A stretch of DNA of 64,000 nucleotides from Sphingomonas psychrotolerans (lineage in GTDB: Bacteria; Pseudomonadota; Alphaproteobacteria; Sphingomonadales; Sphingomonadaceae): the NCBI RefSeq assembly GCF_002796605.1, contig NZ_CP024923.1, positions 4,719,501 to 4,783,500 of the forward strand, in the 5' to 3' direction. How positions within the stretch are numbered: position 1 is the first letter of the stretch; the number at the start of each line of letters is the position of its first letter. Position numbers and translations under genes: made by a program. Shown one piece after another: positions 8,503 through 16,113 of the stretch. Below the pieces are notes generated by a model. That model worked only from the letters and a program-made list of their open reading frames with translations, was not told where the DNA came from and ran no database searches.

Positions 8503-9543
8503 ATGCGCGATGAACAGGCACACCGCGCTCCTCCTGGAGCTATTGGACGGCCATTGAGAATGACGCAAAGGAGCGGCTGGACGGATTCCGAGCTCGCGCG
8601 CATGCGCCTCGAGGGCCTGGATCACCTCAATCGCCTCCGCTCTGGAGAGGCGACTGACCGCGACGCCGCCGCGTTCATTGCGTGGCGCGGCCAGAGCCTC
8701 GCGCATGAAGAGGCTTTCCGTGCGGCATTACGCCTGCGCGAGCTCGTGCGTACCGTCGAGACGCAACCGATGGACGCGGATGCGGACGTCATCGCCTTCG
8801 CATTGCCGGTGCGGCGGCATCTCACCCGGCGCTATTTCCTTGGCGGCGCAATCGCGGCGTCGGCGGCGGGTACCGCGTTCCTGTTCGGGCGGACCCTTGA
8901 TCTGCTGCCCAGCCCGGCGGAAGCGATGGCGGATTATCGCACCGGTCCCGGCCAGCGTCGGGTCGTACAGCTGGCGGGCGGTGCGAGCGTCGACCTCAAC
9001 ACGCGGACCAGCATCGGCATGCAGGCCGGTCTAGGCATGCCGGCGATCGCGCTGATCTCGGGTGAGGCCGTGCTGTCAAGCGGCAGGGCAGAGCGCGCCG
9101 CGCTCGTGGCGGGCGATGGCGTCAGCGTCGTCCGCGGCGGCCGCTTCAATGCGCGGCGCGACGGCGGCGAGGTCTGCATCACCTGTCTCGAAGGCGCGGT
9201 CGAAGTCGCGTGGGCGGGGGAGAGGCGTGCGCTTCGTGCGGCCGCCGAGGTTCGTTACGACGGGTCGGGAATCGGGCCGGTCAAGCCGGGAGCCGATGCA
9301 GCGGTGCTCACCGCGTGGCAGACCGGAACGCTGATCTTTCGCAACATGCCGATGCATCAGGTGGTGGCCGAGATTAATCGCTATCGCCGGGGAAGGGTGT
9401 TCCTCGCCAATTCCGATCTGGCCACGCGCTCGCTGAGCGGAACCTATTATGTCGATCGACTCGACGATTTCTTCAGCCAGGCGGAATTGGCGCTTGGGAT
9501 CAATGTGGCGCGTCTGCCCGGTAATGTCGTCGTATTGAGTTGA
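8503..9543 (+). CDS. FecR-family anti-sigma / sigma regulator
   Basis: A 346-residue protein with the FecR layout. The cytoplasmic N-terminal domain carries the typical GEATDRDAAAFIAWRGQS and AHEEAFRAA stretches. One membrane segment lies at about residues 110-130 (after RRYFL). A periplasmic FecR domain follows (VVQLAGGASVDLNTRTSI, ALISGEAVLSS, CLEGAVEVAWAGERRALRAA), and last an STN-like tail (LIFRNMPMHQVVAEINRYRR, LSGTYYVDRLDDFF). Such proteins hold and activate the adjacent ECF sigma factor in response to a signal passed across the envelope. AAGGA abuts the ATG at 8503 rather than sitting at normal spacing, and an in-frame ATG at 8560 would remove 19 residues of poorly conserved sequence. 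The start is therefore uncertain. Confidence 0.85.
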   Translation: MRDEQAHRAPPGAIGRPLRMTQRSGWTDSELARMRLEGLDHLNRLRSGEATDRDAAAFIAWRGQSLAHEEAFRAALRLRELVRTVETQPMDADADVIAFALPVRRHLTRRYFLGGAIAASAAGTAFLFGRTLDLLPSPAEAMADYRTGPGQRRVVQLAGGASVDLNTRTSIGMQAGLGMPAIALISGEAVLSSGRAERAALVAGDGVSVVRGGRFNARRDGGEVCITCLEGAVEVAWAGERRALRAAAEVRYDGSGIGPVKPGADAAVLTAWQTGTLIFRNMPMHQVVAEINRYRRGRVFLANSDLATRSLSGTYYVDRLDDFFSQAELALGINVARLPGNVVVLS

Positions 9544-9584
9544 AGTCATCCGATGTGCATCTTGGTAATAGACGAACGTCATTG

Positions 9585-9613
9585 AATTGTAATAAAAATT
9601 TCCTGCCAGAATG
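9585..9613 (+). promoter_or_regulatory. Shared upstream motif of the first LuxR gene
   Basis: AATTGTAAT at 9585-9593 and TGCCAGAATG at 9604-9613 sit in an AT-rich patch about 50-80 bp ahead of the LuxR start. A closely similar pair stands before the second LuxR gene (13449 and 13479), which suggests a common promoter or operator. Inferred from two copies only. Confidence 0.35.
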
Positions 9614-9662
9614 CTTTGTTCGAGGTGTCCTTCAGTTGGGATCACTGCCGGGGGAAGCACCA

Positions 9663-10487
9663 ATGCTTGCGAGTCGGGCCGAGCATGAAGAGCGCCTGCG
9701 GGATTGCGGAGCCGACGCCGACGGGACCGGGCAACGCGCTGCCGTTGGTCTGAAGGAAGCCCAGAGCGGACTGCCTTTGCTCGATCGCTGTGCTTCCGCG
9801 CTCGATCTTCGCGGCTGGCTCCTCAAATATGCGCGAAACCTCGGCTTTTACGGCGCGCGCTATATCCAGCTCGGCCGGCCTTGCTGGGGCCTCGAGGAAA
9901 GCGAGCCGGGATGCGCGATCCGCTATCTCTCCACGTCGAGCCATGCCGATCGGGAGGACGAACAGTGGATCGCCAGCGATCCGGCGATCGGGCGGATCCG
10001 CGGCGCCTATGTGCCCTTCTCCTGGTCGACGCGAATCAGCGCGTCGCTCACCGCCAGCCAGCGCGGCTGGCTCGACGGCGAGCGCGCCCGTGGAGTCGAT
10101 GCCGGGCTCGTCATCCCGGTCCAGGACAGCGCGGGTTGCCCCGCTTATCTGAGCCTATTCGGGTTCGACGAGTCGTCGATCCAGCGATTGATCGAGAAAA
10201 ATGCGCCAGAAATGGCATTCCTCGCGGGGCAGTTTCACGCGCTCGCAAAGAAGCTCGTGCCGATCGCCGAATGGGTCGGGCGGGCGCCACGACTGTCCAA
10301 TCGCGAGCTCGAATGCCTCAAGCTCGCGGCGCTGGGACAGACCGTCGACGAGAGCGGGCGGACCTTGGGCATTTCGGGACGTACGGTCGAGTTCCACCTG
10401 CGCAATGCGCTGGAAAAGCTGGGTGCGTCGAGCAAGTTGCGCGCCGTAGTGCTGGCGTTTGGCGCGGGGGCTGCAGTCGCGATCTAG
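9663..10487 (+). CDS. LuxR-type transcriptional regulator (autoinducer-domain solo)
   Basis: A 274-residue protein. The N-terminal part (about residues 40-190) matches the autoinducer-binding domain layout (LRGWLLKYARNLGFYGARY, RGAYVPFSWSTR, VIPVQDSAGCPAYLSLFGFD). The C-terminus is a LuxR/GerE helix-turn-helix: LSNRELECLKLAALGQTVDE followed by LGISGRTVEFHLRNALEKLG. No luxI-type synthase is nearby, hence a solo. The ATG at 9663 follows GGGGGAA; the open frame from 9540 would overlap the fecR-like stop and start in AT-rich non-coding sequence. It is a close relative of the regulator at 13544, and the pair flank the Kdo and STN genes. Likely controls adhesin or capsule genes (inference). Confidence 0.85.
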   Translation: MLASRAEHEERLRDCGADADGTGQRAAVGLKEAQSGLPLLDRCASALDLRGWLLKYARNLGFYGARYIQLGRPCWGLEESEPGCAIRYLSTSSHADREDEQWIASDPAIGRIRGAYVPFSWSTRISASLTASQRGWLDGERARGVDAGLVIPVQDSAGCPAYLSLFGFDESSIQRLIEKNAPEMAFLAGQFHALAKKLVPIAEWVGRAPRLSNRELECLKLAALGQTVDESGRTLGISGRTVEFHLRNALEKLGASSKLRAVVLAFGAGAAVAI

Positions 10488-10515
10488 TGGCCGGATCCGT
10501 TGCGCGCTGCCCTCG

Positions 10516-11349
10516 CTAGACGAGCCGGCGCTCGGCGAGCGCCGCTTCGACGACCACCACGTCGGACGGATTGTTGACTTCCCACAACCCGCCGGGCGGA
10601 TCGGATATCTCGACCATCCGCACCGCGAGGCCGCAATGGAGGAAGCGAAGCTGCTCCAGCCCCTCGACCCGTTCGAGCGGAGAAGGCGGCGTTCGCATAT
10701 ATTCGGCGAGCGCGGCGCGCGTATAGGCGTAGACGCCGAGATGGAAATAGATCGGCGCATCCCGGCAGCGCTCGGGTATGTGCGGGATCACGCGCTTGGA
10801 GAAATAGAGCGCATCGCCCGCGCCGTCGAACACGACCGTCGTCCCCCCCGCGCGGCCGAGCCTGGCTTCCGCAGTCAGCCGGTCGACCTGGAGGGGCGAG
10901 CAGCGGATCATCGGCGTCGCGACCGATATGCGCGGCTCTGCCGCCAGCGTGTCGACTAGCAACTCGACCGCCGGCGGGGGCGTCAAGGGCGAGTCGCCCT
11001 GGAAGTTCACGATGATGTCGGCGTGGATCCCCGCCTCGCACACCGCTGCCCAGCAGCGCTCGGTGCCGTTGGCGCAATCGGCGGGCGTCCGCACCACCTG
11101 CGCGCCGAAGCCGCGCGCGACTTCGGCGATGCGATCATCGTCGGTCGCGATCCAGACCTCGGCGACACCGCCGACGGCACGCGCTGCTTCCCAGCTGCGC
11201 TGGAGCAGGGTTTTGGCAGCTCCCTCGGCGCCCAGCAGCGGCACCAGCGGCTTGCCCGGGAAGCGCGACGAGGCGAAGCGGGCAGGGATGATGATCGCCG
11301 CCTCCGCAGGTCGGGGCGCGACTCCGGTTCCGCCGACGAGCTTGAGCAT
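10516..11349 (-). CDS. kdsB: 3-deoxy-manno-octulosonate cytidylyltransferase (CMP-Kdo synthetase)
   Basis: A 277-residue protein that activates Kdo with CTP to give CMP-Kdo for lipopolysaccharide core or capsule synthesis. The nucleotide-binding signature IIPARFASSRFPGKPL is at about residues 20-35. WIATDDDRI, VNFQGDSPL, YFSKRVIPH, YFHLGVYAYTR and ERVEGLEQLRFL follow in the family order. The ATG at 11349 overlaps the stop of kpsF (TGATG), showing translational coupling. The N-terminus is about 15 residues longer than usual. Here it is paired with kpsF, as in group 2 capsule clusters, rather than placed with housekeeping lipopolysaccharide genes. Confidence 0.93.
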   Translation of the reverse strand: MLKLVGGTGVAPRPAEAAIIIPARFASSRFPGKPLVPLLGAEGAAKTLLQRSWEAARAVGGVAEVWIATDDDRIAEVARGFGAQVVRTPADCANGTERCWAAVCEAGIHADIIVNFQGDSPLTPPPAVELLVDTLAAEPRISVATPMIRCSPLQVDRLTAEARLGRAGGTTVVFDGAGDALYFSKRVIPHIPERCRDAPIYFHLGVYAYTRAALAEYMRTPPSPLERVEGLEQLRFLHCGLAVRMVEISDPPGGLWEVNNPSDVVVVEAALAERRLV

Positions 11350-12338
11350 CAACCGATCCCGAGCCGCAGCAGATCGTGAATATGGACCAATCCGCGAACT
11401 CGGCCGCCCAGCGCGTCGTTGACGACGAAAACCGCGGTGATCCGCGCCTCCGACATGATGGTCAGCGCATCGCGCGCCATCGCGCCGCCGACGAGCGTCC
11501 GCGGCCGCCTGGTCATGACCTGCTCGGCCGAGCGCGATCCGAGATCCAAGCCGCAGCGGCGAATGTCACCGTCGGTGATCACCCCGAGCAGTCGTTGATG
11601 CGTGTCGACCACGCCGGCAATGCCGAGATTCCTCGCGCTGATCAGGTCGAGAATGTCGCCCATCGGCGTTTCGGGAGGCGCCAGCGGCAGTTCGTCGCCC
11701 CGATGCATGAAGTTCTCGACCGCGACCAGATCGAGCCCGAGCCGACCGCCCGGGTGCAGCGCGAGAAGGTCGGCTGCCTTGGCCCCGCGCAGCTGCATCA
11801 TCGTCACTGCAAGCGCGTCGCCCAGTGCCAGCATCATCGCCGTCGAAGTGGTGGGCGACCGGCCGTAAGGACAGGCCTCGGGGTTCGGGGGGAGCAGCAG
11901 ATTGATCGTCGCATTGCGCGCCACCGGCGCATCGGGGCTCGAAGTGATCGCAATGATCGGCAAGGCGAGCGTCTCCGCCCGGCGCATGATCACGCCGAAT
12001 TCGCGTGTGTCGCCCGAATTGGAAAGGATGACGAGCGTGTCTCCTGCGACCAGCGTTCCCAGTTCGCCATGGACGGCGTCGCCGGCGTGCAGGAAGATAC
12101 CCGGCGTTCCGGTCGACGCGAAGGTTGCCGCGATCTTGCGGGCAATCTGGCCCGATTTGCCGAGGCCGCACAGGATGATGCGGCCGGGCGTGGTCATCAG
12201 CAAGGCGACCGCATCGGCAAAGTCCGCACCAAGCTCGTGCGCGAGCGCCCACAAGGCCTCGGCCTCGATCGCGATGGCCCTTCGTCCCATCGCGATGATC
12301 GTGCCGCCATCCACGGCTCCGTCGACGACCGCGTCCAT
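11349..12338 (-). CDS. kpsF: Arabinose-5-phosphate isomerase (KpsF/KdsD family)
   Basis: A 329-residue enzyme that makes D-arabinose 5-phosphate from D-ribulose 5-phosphate, the first committed step to Kdo. An N-terminal SIS sugar-isomerase domain holds IILCGLGKSGQIARKIAATF, STGTPGIFLHAGDAVHGELG, SNSGDTREF and TSTAMMLALGDALAV. Two C-terminal CBS domains follow (FMHRGDELPL ... GVITDGDIRR and VMTRRPRTL ... ALGGRVRGLVHIHDLLR). It is co-transcribed with and overlaps kdsB. The coding strand has AAAGGAG about 14 bases before the ATG, rather far, so the precise start is moderately sure. The Kdo pair would serve the kps-type export genes at 58-60 kb (inference). Confidence 0.92.
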   Translation of the reverse strand: MDAVVDGAVDGGTIIAMGRRAIAIEAEALWALAHELGADFADAVALLMTTPGRIILCGLGKSGQIARKIAATFASTGTPGIFLHAGDAVHGELGTLVAGDTLVILSNSGDTREFGVIMRRAETLALPIIAITSSPDAPVARNATINLLLPPNPEACPYGRSPTTSTAMMLALGDALAVTMMQLRGAKAADLLALHPGGRLGLDLVAVENFMHRGDELPLAPPETPMGDILDLISARNLGIAGVVDTHQRLLGVITDGDIRRCGLDLGSRSAEQVMTRRPRTLVGGAMARDALTIMSEARITAVFVVNDALGGRVRGLVHIHDLLRLGIG

Positions 12339-12435
12339 TCCGCGACTTGGGCTCCTTTCCGCCGTGGAGACGGCGCTGCATCCTAGCTAATGGAGGCCAT
12401 ATGGCGCGGCGCTGGGGGAAACCACAGGTCGCGGC

Positions 12436-13140
12436 TCAATCGCCGACGGTGCGCTTTCCTTTCAACGCGACGAGCAGCGGCTGCGCGATTCCCTCGGGCG
12501 GAGCGGACACCCTCCTGCCGGCGAGAACCTCGGCGACGAGACGGTCCGCGCGCGCGTCGCCGCTGCTCCGATCGATGCGGATCCGCTCGATCGCGCCGCC
12601 GGCGATGCGGATCGAGGCACGCATGTCGAACGTCAGCCGATGGGTGCGCCGGTCGTCGCGAAGATAAGCGTGGAGCTCGTTCGCAAGCCGGCCGTAAAAT
12701 TCCAGGCGCTGGATCGCCGTGGGGCGTGGGGTTGCGATCCGTTCCCGCACCACCACGCGTCCTAGGGGTATCAAGGGTGCCTCGCCTCTCGCGTCGGGCG
12801 TGGTGATGATCGCGGCGTTCGTCCGGCTGTAGCGCGCGATCAGCCCGGTTCCGCGGAGCAGCAGACGCATCGCCTCACGCGGGCTGTAATTGCCGCGCAC
12901 TGCCGTCGATCGGCGCCCCGCGGTGAGTGCGCTGTCATAGAGCAATTGAACGCCGGTCAGCCGGAAATATTGCGCCAGCGCCGCGTCGAGCGGCTGGGCG
13001 GGGATGTCGAAGGCCGTCCGCTGATCGCCACCGATTGCCTGCGCCTGCGCATGCGTATCCGTCGCTGCAAAAGCGGGCGCGCCGATCGCGGCAAGGGCCA
13101 GGCATATCGGAAACTTGCCGGAAAGGGTCAGCGCCGCCAT
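12436..13140 (-). CDS. Secreted STN-domain protein with TonB-C-like C-terminus
   Basis: A signal peptide (MAALTLSGKFPICLALAAIG, cleavage near APAFA) is followed by a secretin/TonB short N-terminal (STN) domain at about residues 40-110: FDIPAQPLDAALAQYFRLTG, VQLLYDSAL, YSPREAMRLLLRGTGL. The last about 80 residues (RASIRIAGGAIERIRIDRSS then GDARADRLVAEVLAGRR) resemble the C-terminal strand-helix-strand of TonB. STN domains occur in FecA-type receptors and secretins and mediate contact with FecR or TonB. A free STN protein beside an ECF/FecR pair may relay a signal (inference). Neither the ATG at 13140 nor the frame's first ATG at 13263 has a good ribosome site; 13140 is preferred because it puts the signal peptide at the N-terminus. 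Confidence 0.7.
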   Translation of the reverse strand: MAALTLSGKFPICLALAAIGAPAFAATDTHAQAQAIGGDQRTAFDIPAQPLDAALAQYFRLTGVQLLYDSALTAGRRSTAVRGNYSPREAMRLLLRGTGLIARYSRTNAAIITTPDARGEAPLIPLGRVVVRERIATPRPTAIQRLEFYGRLANELHAYLRDDRRTHRLTFDMRASIRIAGGAIERIRIDRSSGDARADRLVAEVLAGRRVSAPPEGIAQPLLVALKGKRTVGD

Positions 13141-13543
13141 CGCGCGCGAAGATAGAGCGGCAAGCGCCCCTTTGCGAGCTGCCTCGTCCGTTTGCCTGTC
13201 TGGGTTGCGCACGCGTTTTGCGAGCCGTTGGCCGAGCGGCCATCGCGCCGTACGTCGTTCCATCGGGATGAGCCGCAGGTAATGTATCCAGCAAAGGCGG
13301 GTTTTTCTCGAGCCAATTTATGAAACGACTGGAGTCCAGAAAATATCTTTACCGGACTATATTGAATATTTCATGATAGAGCGAATCGAATCGTGTGAAG
13401 ATATGGCGATATATTTTTAACTAGACCTAAAGTCGATTTCAGGGCTGTAATTGTAATTAATTTGCAACAAAAAACTTTTGCCAAAATGGTTCTGCCGCCG
13501 TGTCCAACTAGCGAGGGTGCTGGTTCGGCGGGGATTTTGAGAG
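13141..13543. promoter_or_regulatory. Divergent AT-rich promoter region of the second LuxR gene
   Basis: About 400 bp between the leftward STN gene and the rightward LuxR gene. The part 13290-13500 is strongly AT-rich for this genome. It holds AATTGTAAT at 13449-13457 and TGCCAAAATG at 13479-13488, both matched ahead of the first LuxR gene with the gap enlarged from 10 to 21 bases. No gene is seen. Confidence 0.45.
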
Positions 13544-14347
13544 ATGTTTGCGAGCAGTGCCTTTGCACGCCACGTGAGCCCTGTTGCGAATGACCCGAGC
13601 ACGCCTGCGGACCGGGTGGGGCTGACCGATGCGGCGTCGCTCTCGTCGCTGGTCGGCGAATTGTCGCAATGCACGACCCCTGCAGCGTTGCGGCAATGGC
13701 TTGCCGAATATGCGCGGCAACGCGGCTTTCGGGGCGCGCGCTACCTGCATCTCGGTCATCTCCATCTTGGGCAGCGCGGACAGCACTGGAAGCTGCTGCG
13801 CTTTCTATCGACACACGAAGACCGCGCCGATCTGTGGCTGACCGACAAGGCCGGCGTCGAGGCAATGCTGGTCACCTTTTTGCCCTTCGCCTGGTCGAAT
13901 GGCGACGGCGAGGGGTTCACTGCAGCGCAGCGCGAATGGTATGTGTCGCAGCAGCTCCTCGACTGGCCGGCCGGAGTCACGGCACCGGTTCAGGATCACC
14001 CGGCCGGGCCTGCCTGCCTCATCCTGTTCGGCGGCACCGAGCAGGACGCGGTGCATCTCATCGATACGCAGATGCCATCGCTGGCGGTGCAGGCGCTCGC
14101 TTTCCATCTTCTCGCCAAGGCGATCCTGCCGGCCAGCAACGCGCTCGGACCGGCACTCTCTGACCGCGAGATCGCGTGCCTGCGGCTTGCCGCCCTCGGA
14201 GACACGCTGGCCGATGCCGCGGCCAAGTTGGGGGTGTCGGTCCGCACCGTCGAGCTTCATGTAGCTCGCGCGAGCAAAAAGCTGAGCGCCGCCAACAAGA
14301 TCCACGCAGTCGCCATCGCGGTCGGCGCCGGTCTGATCCAGGTCTGA
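13544..14347 (+). CDS. LuxR-type transcriptional regulator (autoinducer-domain solo)
   Basis: A 267-residue paralog of the regulator at 9663, with the same two-part layout. The N-terminal ligand-domain-like region includes ALRQWLAEYARQRGFRGARY, FLPFAWSN and APVQDHPAGPACLILFGG. The C-terminal LuxR helix-turn-helix is LSDREIACLRLAALGDTLAD followed by LGVSVRTVELHVARASKKLS. The motif GAGAG stands just before the ATG. The two-partner transporter gene starts one base after its stop, so the regulator is probably the first gene of the adhesin-secretion operon and is a natural candidate for controlling it. The ligand is unknown; no luxI homolog is in the window. Confidence 0.87.
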   Translation: MFASSAFARHVSPVANDPSTPADRVGLTDAASLSSLVGELSQCTTPAALRQWLAEYARQRGFRGARYLHLGHLHLGQRGQHWKLLRFLSTHEDRADLWLTDKAGVEAMLVTFLPFAWSNGDGEGFTAAQREWYVSQQLLDWPAGVTAPVQDHPAGPACLILFGGTEQDAVHLIDTQMPSLAVQALAFHLLAKAILPASNALGPALSDREIACLRLAALGDTLADAAAKLGVSVRTVELHVARASKKLSAANKIHAVAIAVGAGLIQV

Positions 14348-14348
14348 G

Positions 14349-16088
14349 ATGCACGCGCTTTCCCCCTTGATGCCATCCGCCGCGATGATCGCCCTTGCGG
14401 CAGGAGCCGCCGGCGTGCCGATCGCGGCGCTGGCGCAGGAAACGATCCCGGCGCAGCAGGAACCTGCACCGGTCGAGGCCGGCAACGCTGCGGCGCGCGA
14501 GGCGCCGACCAGGTTCATGATCACGGCGATCGACGTGTCGGGCGTGACCAAGCTGAGCAGCGCCGAGATCGAGCGTCTCGTCTATCCCCATCTCGGTCCG
14601 GATCGTACCACCGATGACGTCACCGCCGCGCAGAAGGCGTTGCAACAGGCCTACGCCGCGAAGGGCTATGAGGCAGTCGAAGTCGAAATCCCGGTCCAGC
14701 CGAACGAGTTGTTCAGCCAAGGCATCGTCCAGCTCACCGTGCACGAAGCGCCGCTCGGGCGCGTGCAGGTCGTCGATGCCAAGCATCATTCTAGCGAGAT
14801 CGCCCGGACGCAGGTGCCATCGCTCGTCGAAGGGCAGCCGATTGACGTCGCGGCACTCCAGCGGGACATCGCGGCGGCCAATCGCTTTCCTGATCGCACG
14901 ATCAGCCCGCGGTTCAAGGCGGGCGCCACGCCGGGGACGGTCGATGTCGACCTCGAGGTCGAGGATAGCGCGCCGATCCACGCTAGCATCGAACTCAACA
15001 ACGACAGCAGCCCCAACACGCGGTCGCTGCGCCTGAGCGGCACGCTGCGCCACACCAATTTGTGGGGACAGGGGCATACGCTGTCGATCACCAGTTCGCT
15101 GACGCCGCAGGACATCGATCAGAGCGCGGTGCTCTCGGCCTCGTACAGCGCGCCGTTGATCGGAACCCCGTGGTCGTTCCTGTTCTACGGCTACAAATCG
15201 AACAGTAACGTCGCTGCGCTGGGCGGCACCAACGTGCTGGGCAACGGCTATCAGATCGGCGCGCGGGTCAGCTATCGGCTGCCCGGCGACAAGCTGTTTC
15301 AGCAGATCAGCTTCGGACCCGACGTCAAAGTGTTCGAAGAGAATATCTCGCTGAACGGCGCGGCGCTCCAGCCGACGCAGATCCGCTATCTGCCGCTGGT
15401 CGGCGAATATTCGATGGGCGGCAACGACGAGACGACGAGTTTCGGGCTCACCTTCGCCGCGACTGCGGGGCTCCGTGTCGTCAAGCACGACACCTGCTTC
15501 GAAAGTCCTTTCGACACGCCGCAACCGCCGCCCGGGATCATCACCTGTGAGTTCGGCAATGGCGATACCGGGGTGGTCGCGGACCAATTTACCGGGCGCG
15601 CGATCGATGCGAGCGAGAATTTCGTCCGTTTCAATCTCGACCTCAACTACACGCGCACCCTGATCGAGGACTTCCAGCTCGCGCTGCGCCTCTCCGGGCA
15701 ACTCGCCGATTCGAGCCTCGTCACCAACGAGCAATTCTCGATCGGCGGAATGTCGAGCGTGCGCGGCTATTATGTCTCGGAGGCGGTCGGCGATGACGGT
15801 TTCGTCTCCTCGATCGAGATGCGCACGCCGAGCCTTGCGCCATCCTTGCCGGGCTTCGTCGACGAGCTGCGGCTCTTTTCCTTTCTCGACGCCGGCTACG
15901 CGCGGATCCGCGCGCCGGCGGTGGGCCAGACCGACGAATTCCGCATCGCCGGCATCGGCGGCGGCTTCCGTCTGCAGGTTTTCAAGCTTCTCACCGGCGA
16001 GTTCGTGATCGGCGTGCCGCTGCGGGCCGGCCCGGCCACCGGGCGAGGGGAGCCGCGATACAGCTTCTCGCTCAAGGGCGAATTCTAA
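14349..16088 (+). CDS. Two-partner secretion transporter (ShlB/FhaC/HecB family)
   Basis: A 579-residue outer-membrane protein. A signal peptide is followed by POTRA domains (about residues 55-130: FMITAIDVSGVTKLSSAEIE ... YAAKGYEAVEVEIPVQPNE; then VQLTVHEAPLGRVQVV). The C-terminal 16-stranded TpsB barrel carries the conserved IGGMSSVRGYYVSEAVGDDG loop motif (VRGY) and ends in Phe (FSLKGEF), as outer-membrane barrels do. It should recognise the TPS domain of the adhesin at 21043 and thread it through the outer membrane. It immediately follows the LuxR gene and is followed by the ExbB/ExbD/TonB set. TPS transporters normally need no energy transducer, which makes this context unusual. Confidence 0.93.
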   Translation: MHALSPLMPSAAMIALAAGAAGVPIAALAQETIPAQQEPAPVEAGNAAAREAPTRFMITAIDVSGVTKLSSAEIERLVYPHLGPDRTTDDVTAAQKALQQAYAAKGYEAVEVEIPVQPNELFSQGIVQLTVHEAPLGRVQVVDAKHHSSEIARTQVPSLVEGQPIDVAALQRDIAAANRFPDRTISPRFKAGATPGTVDVDLEVEDSAPIHASIELNNDSSPNTRSLRLSGTLRHTNLWGQGHTLSITSSLTPQDIDQSAVLSASYSAPLIGTPWSFLFYGYKSNSNVAALGGTNVLGNGYQIGARVSYRLPGDKLFQQISFGPDVKVFEENISLNGAALQPTQIRYLPLVGEYSMGGNDETTSFGLTFAATAGLRVVKHDTCFESPFDTPQPPPGIITCEFGNGDTGVVADQFTGRAIDASENFVRFNLDLNYTRTLIEDFQLALRLSGQLADSSLVTNEQFSIGGMSSVRGYYVSEAVGDDGFVSSIEMRTPSLAPSLPGFVDELRLFSFLDAGYARIRAPAVGQTDEFRIAGIGGGFRLQVFKLLTGEFVIGVPLRAGPATGRGEPRYSFSLKGEF

Positions 16089-16113
16089 CCTGGACAGCAA
16101 TTGGGGATCGAAC

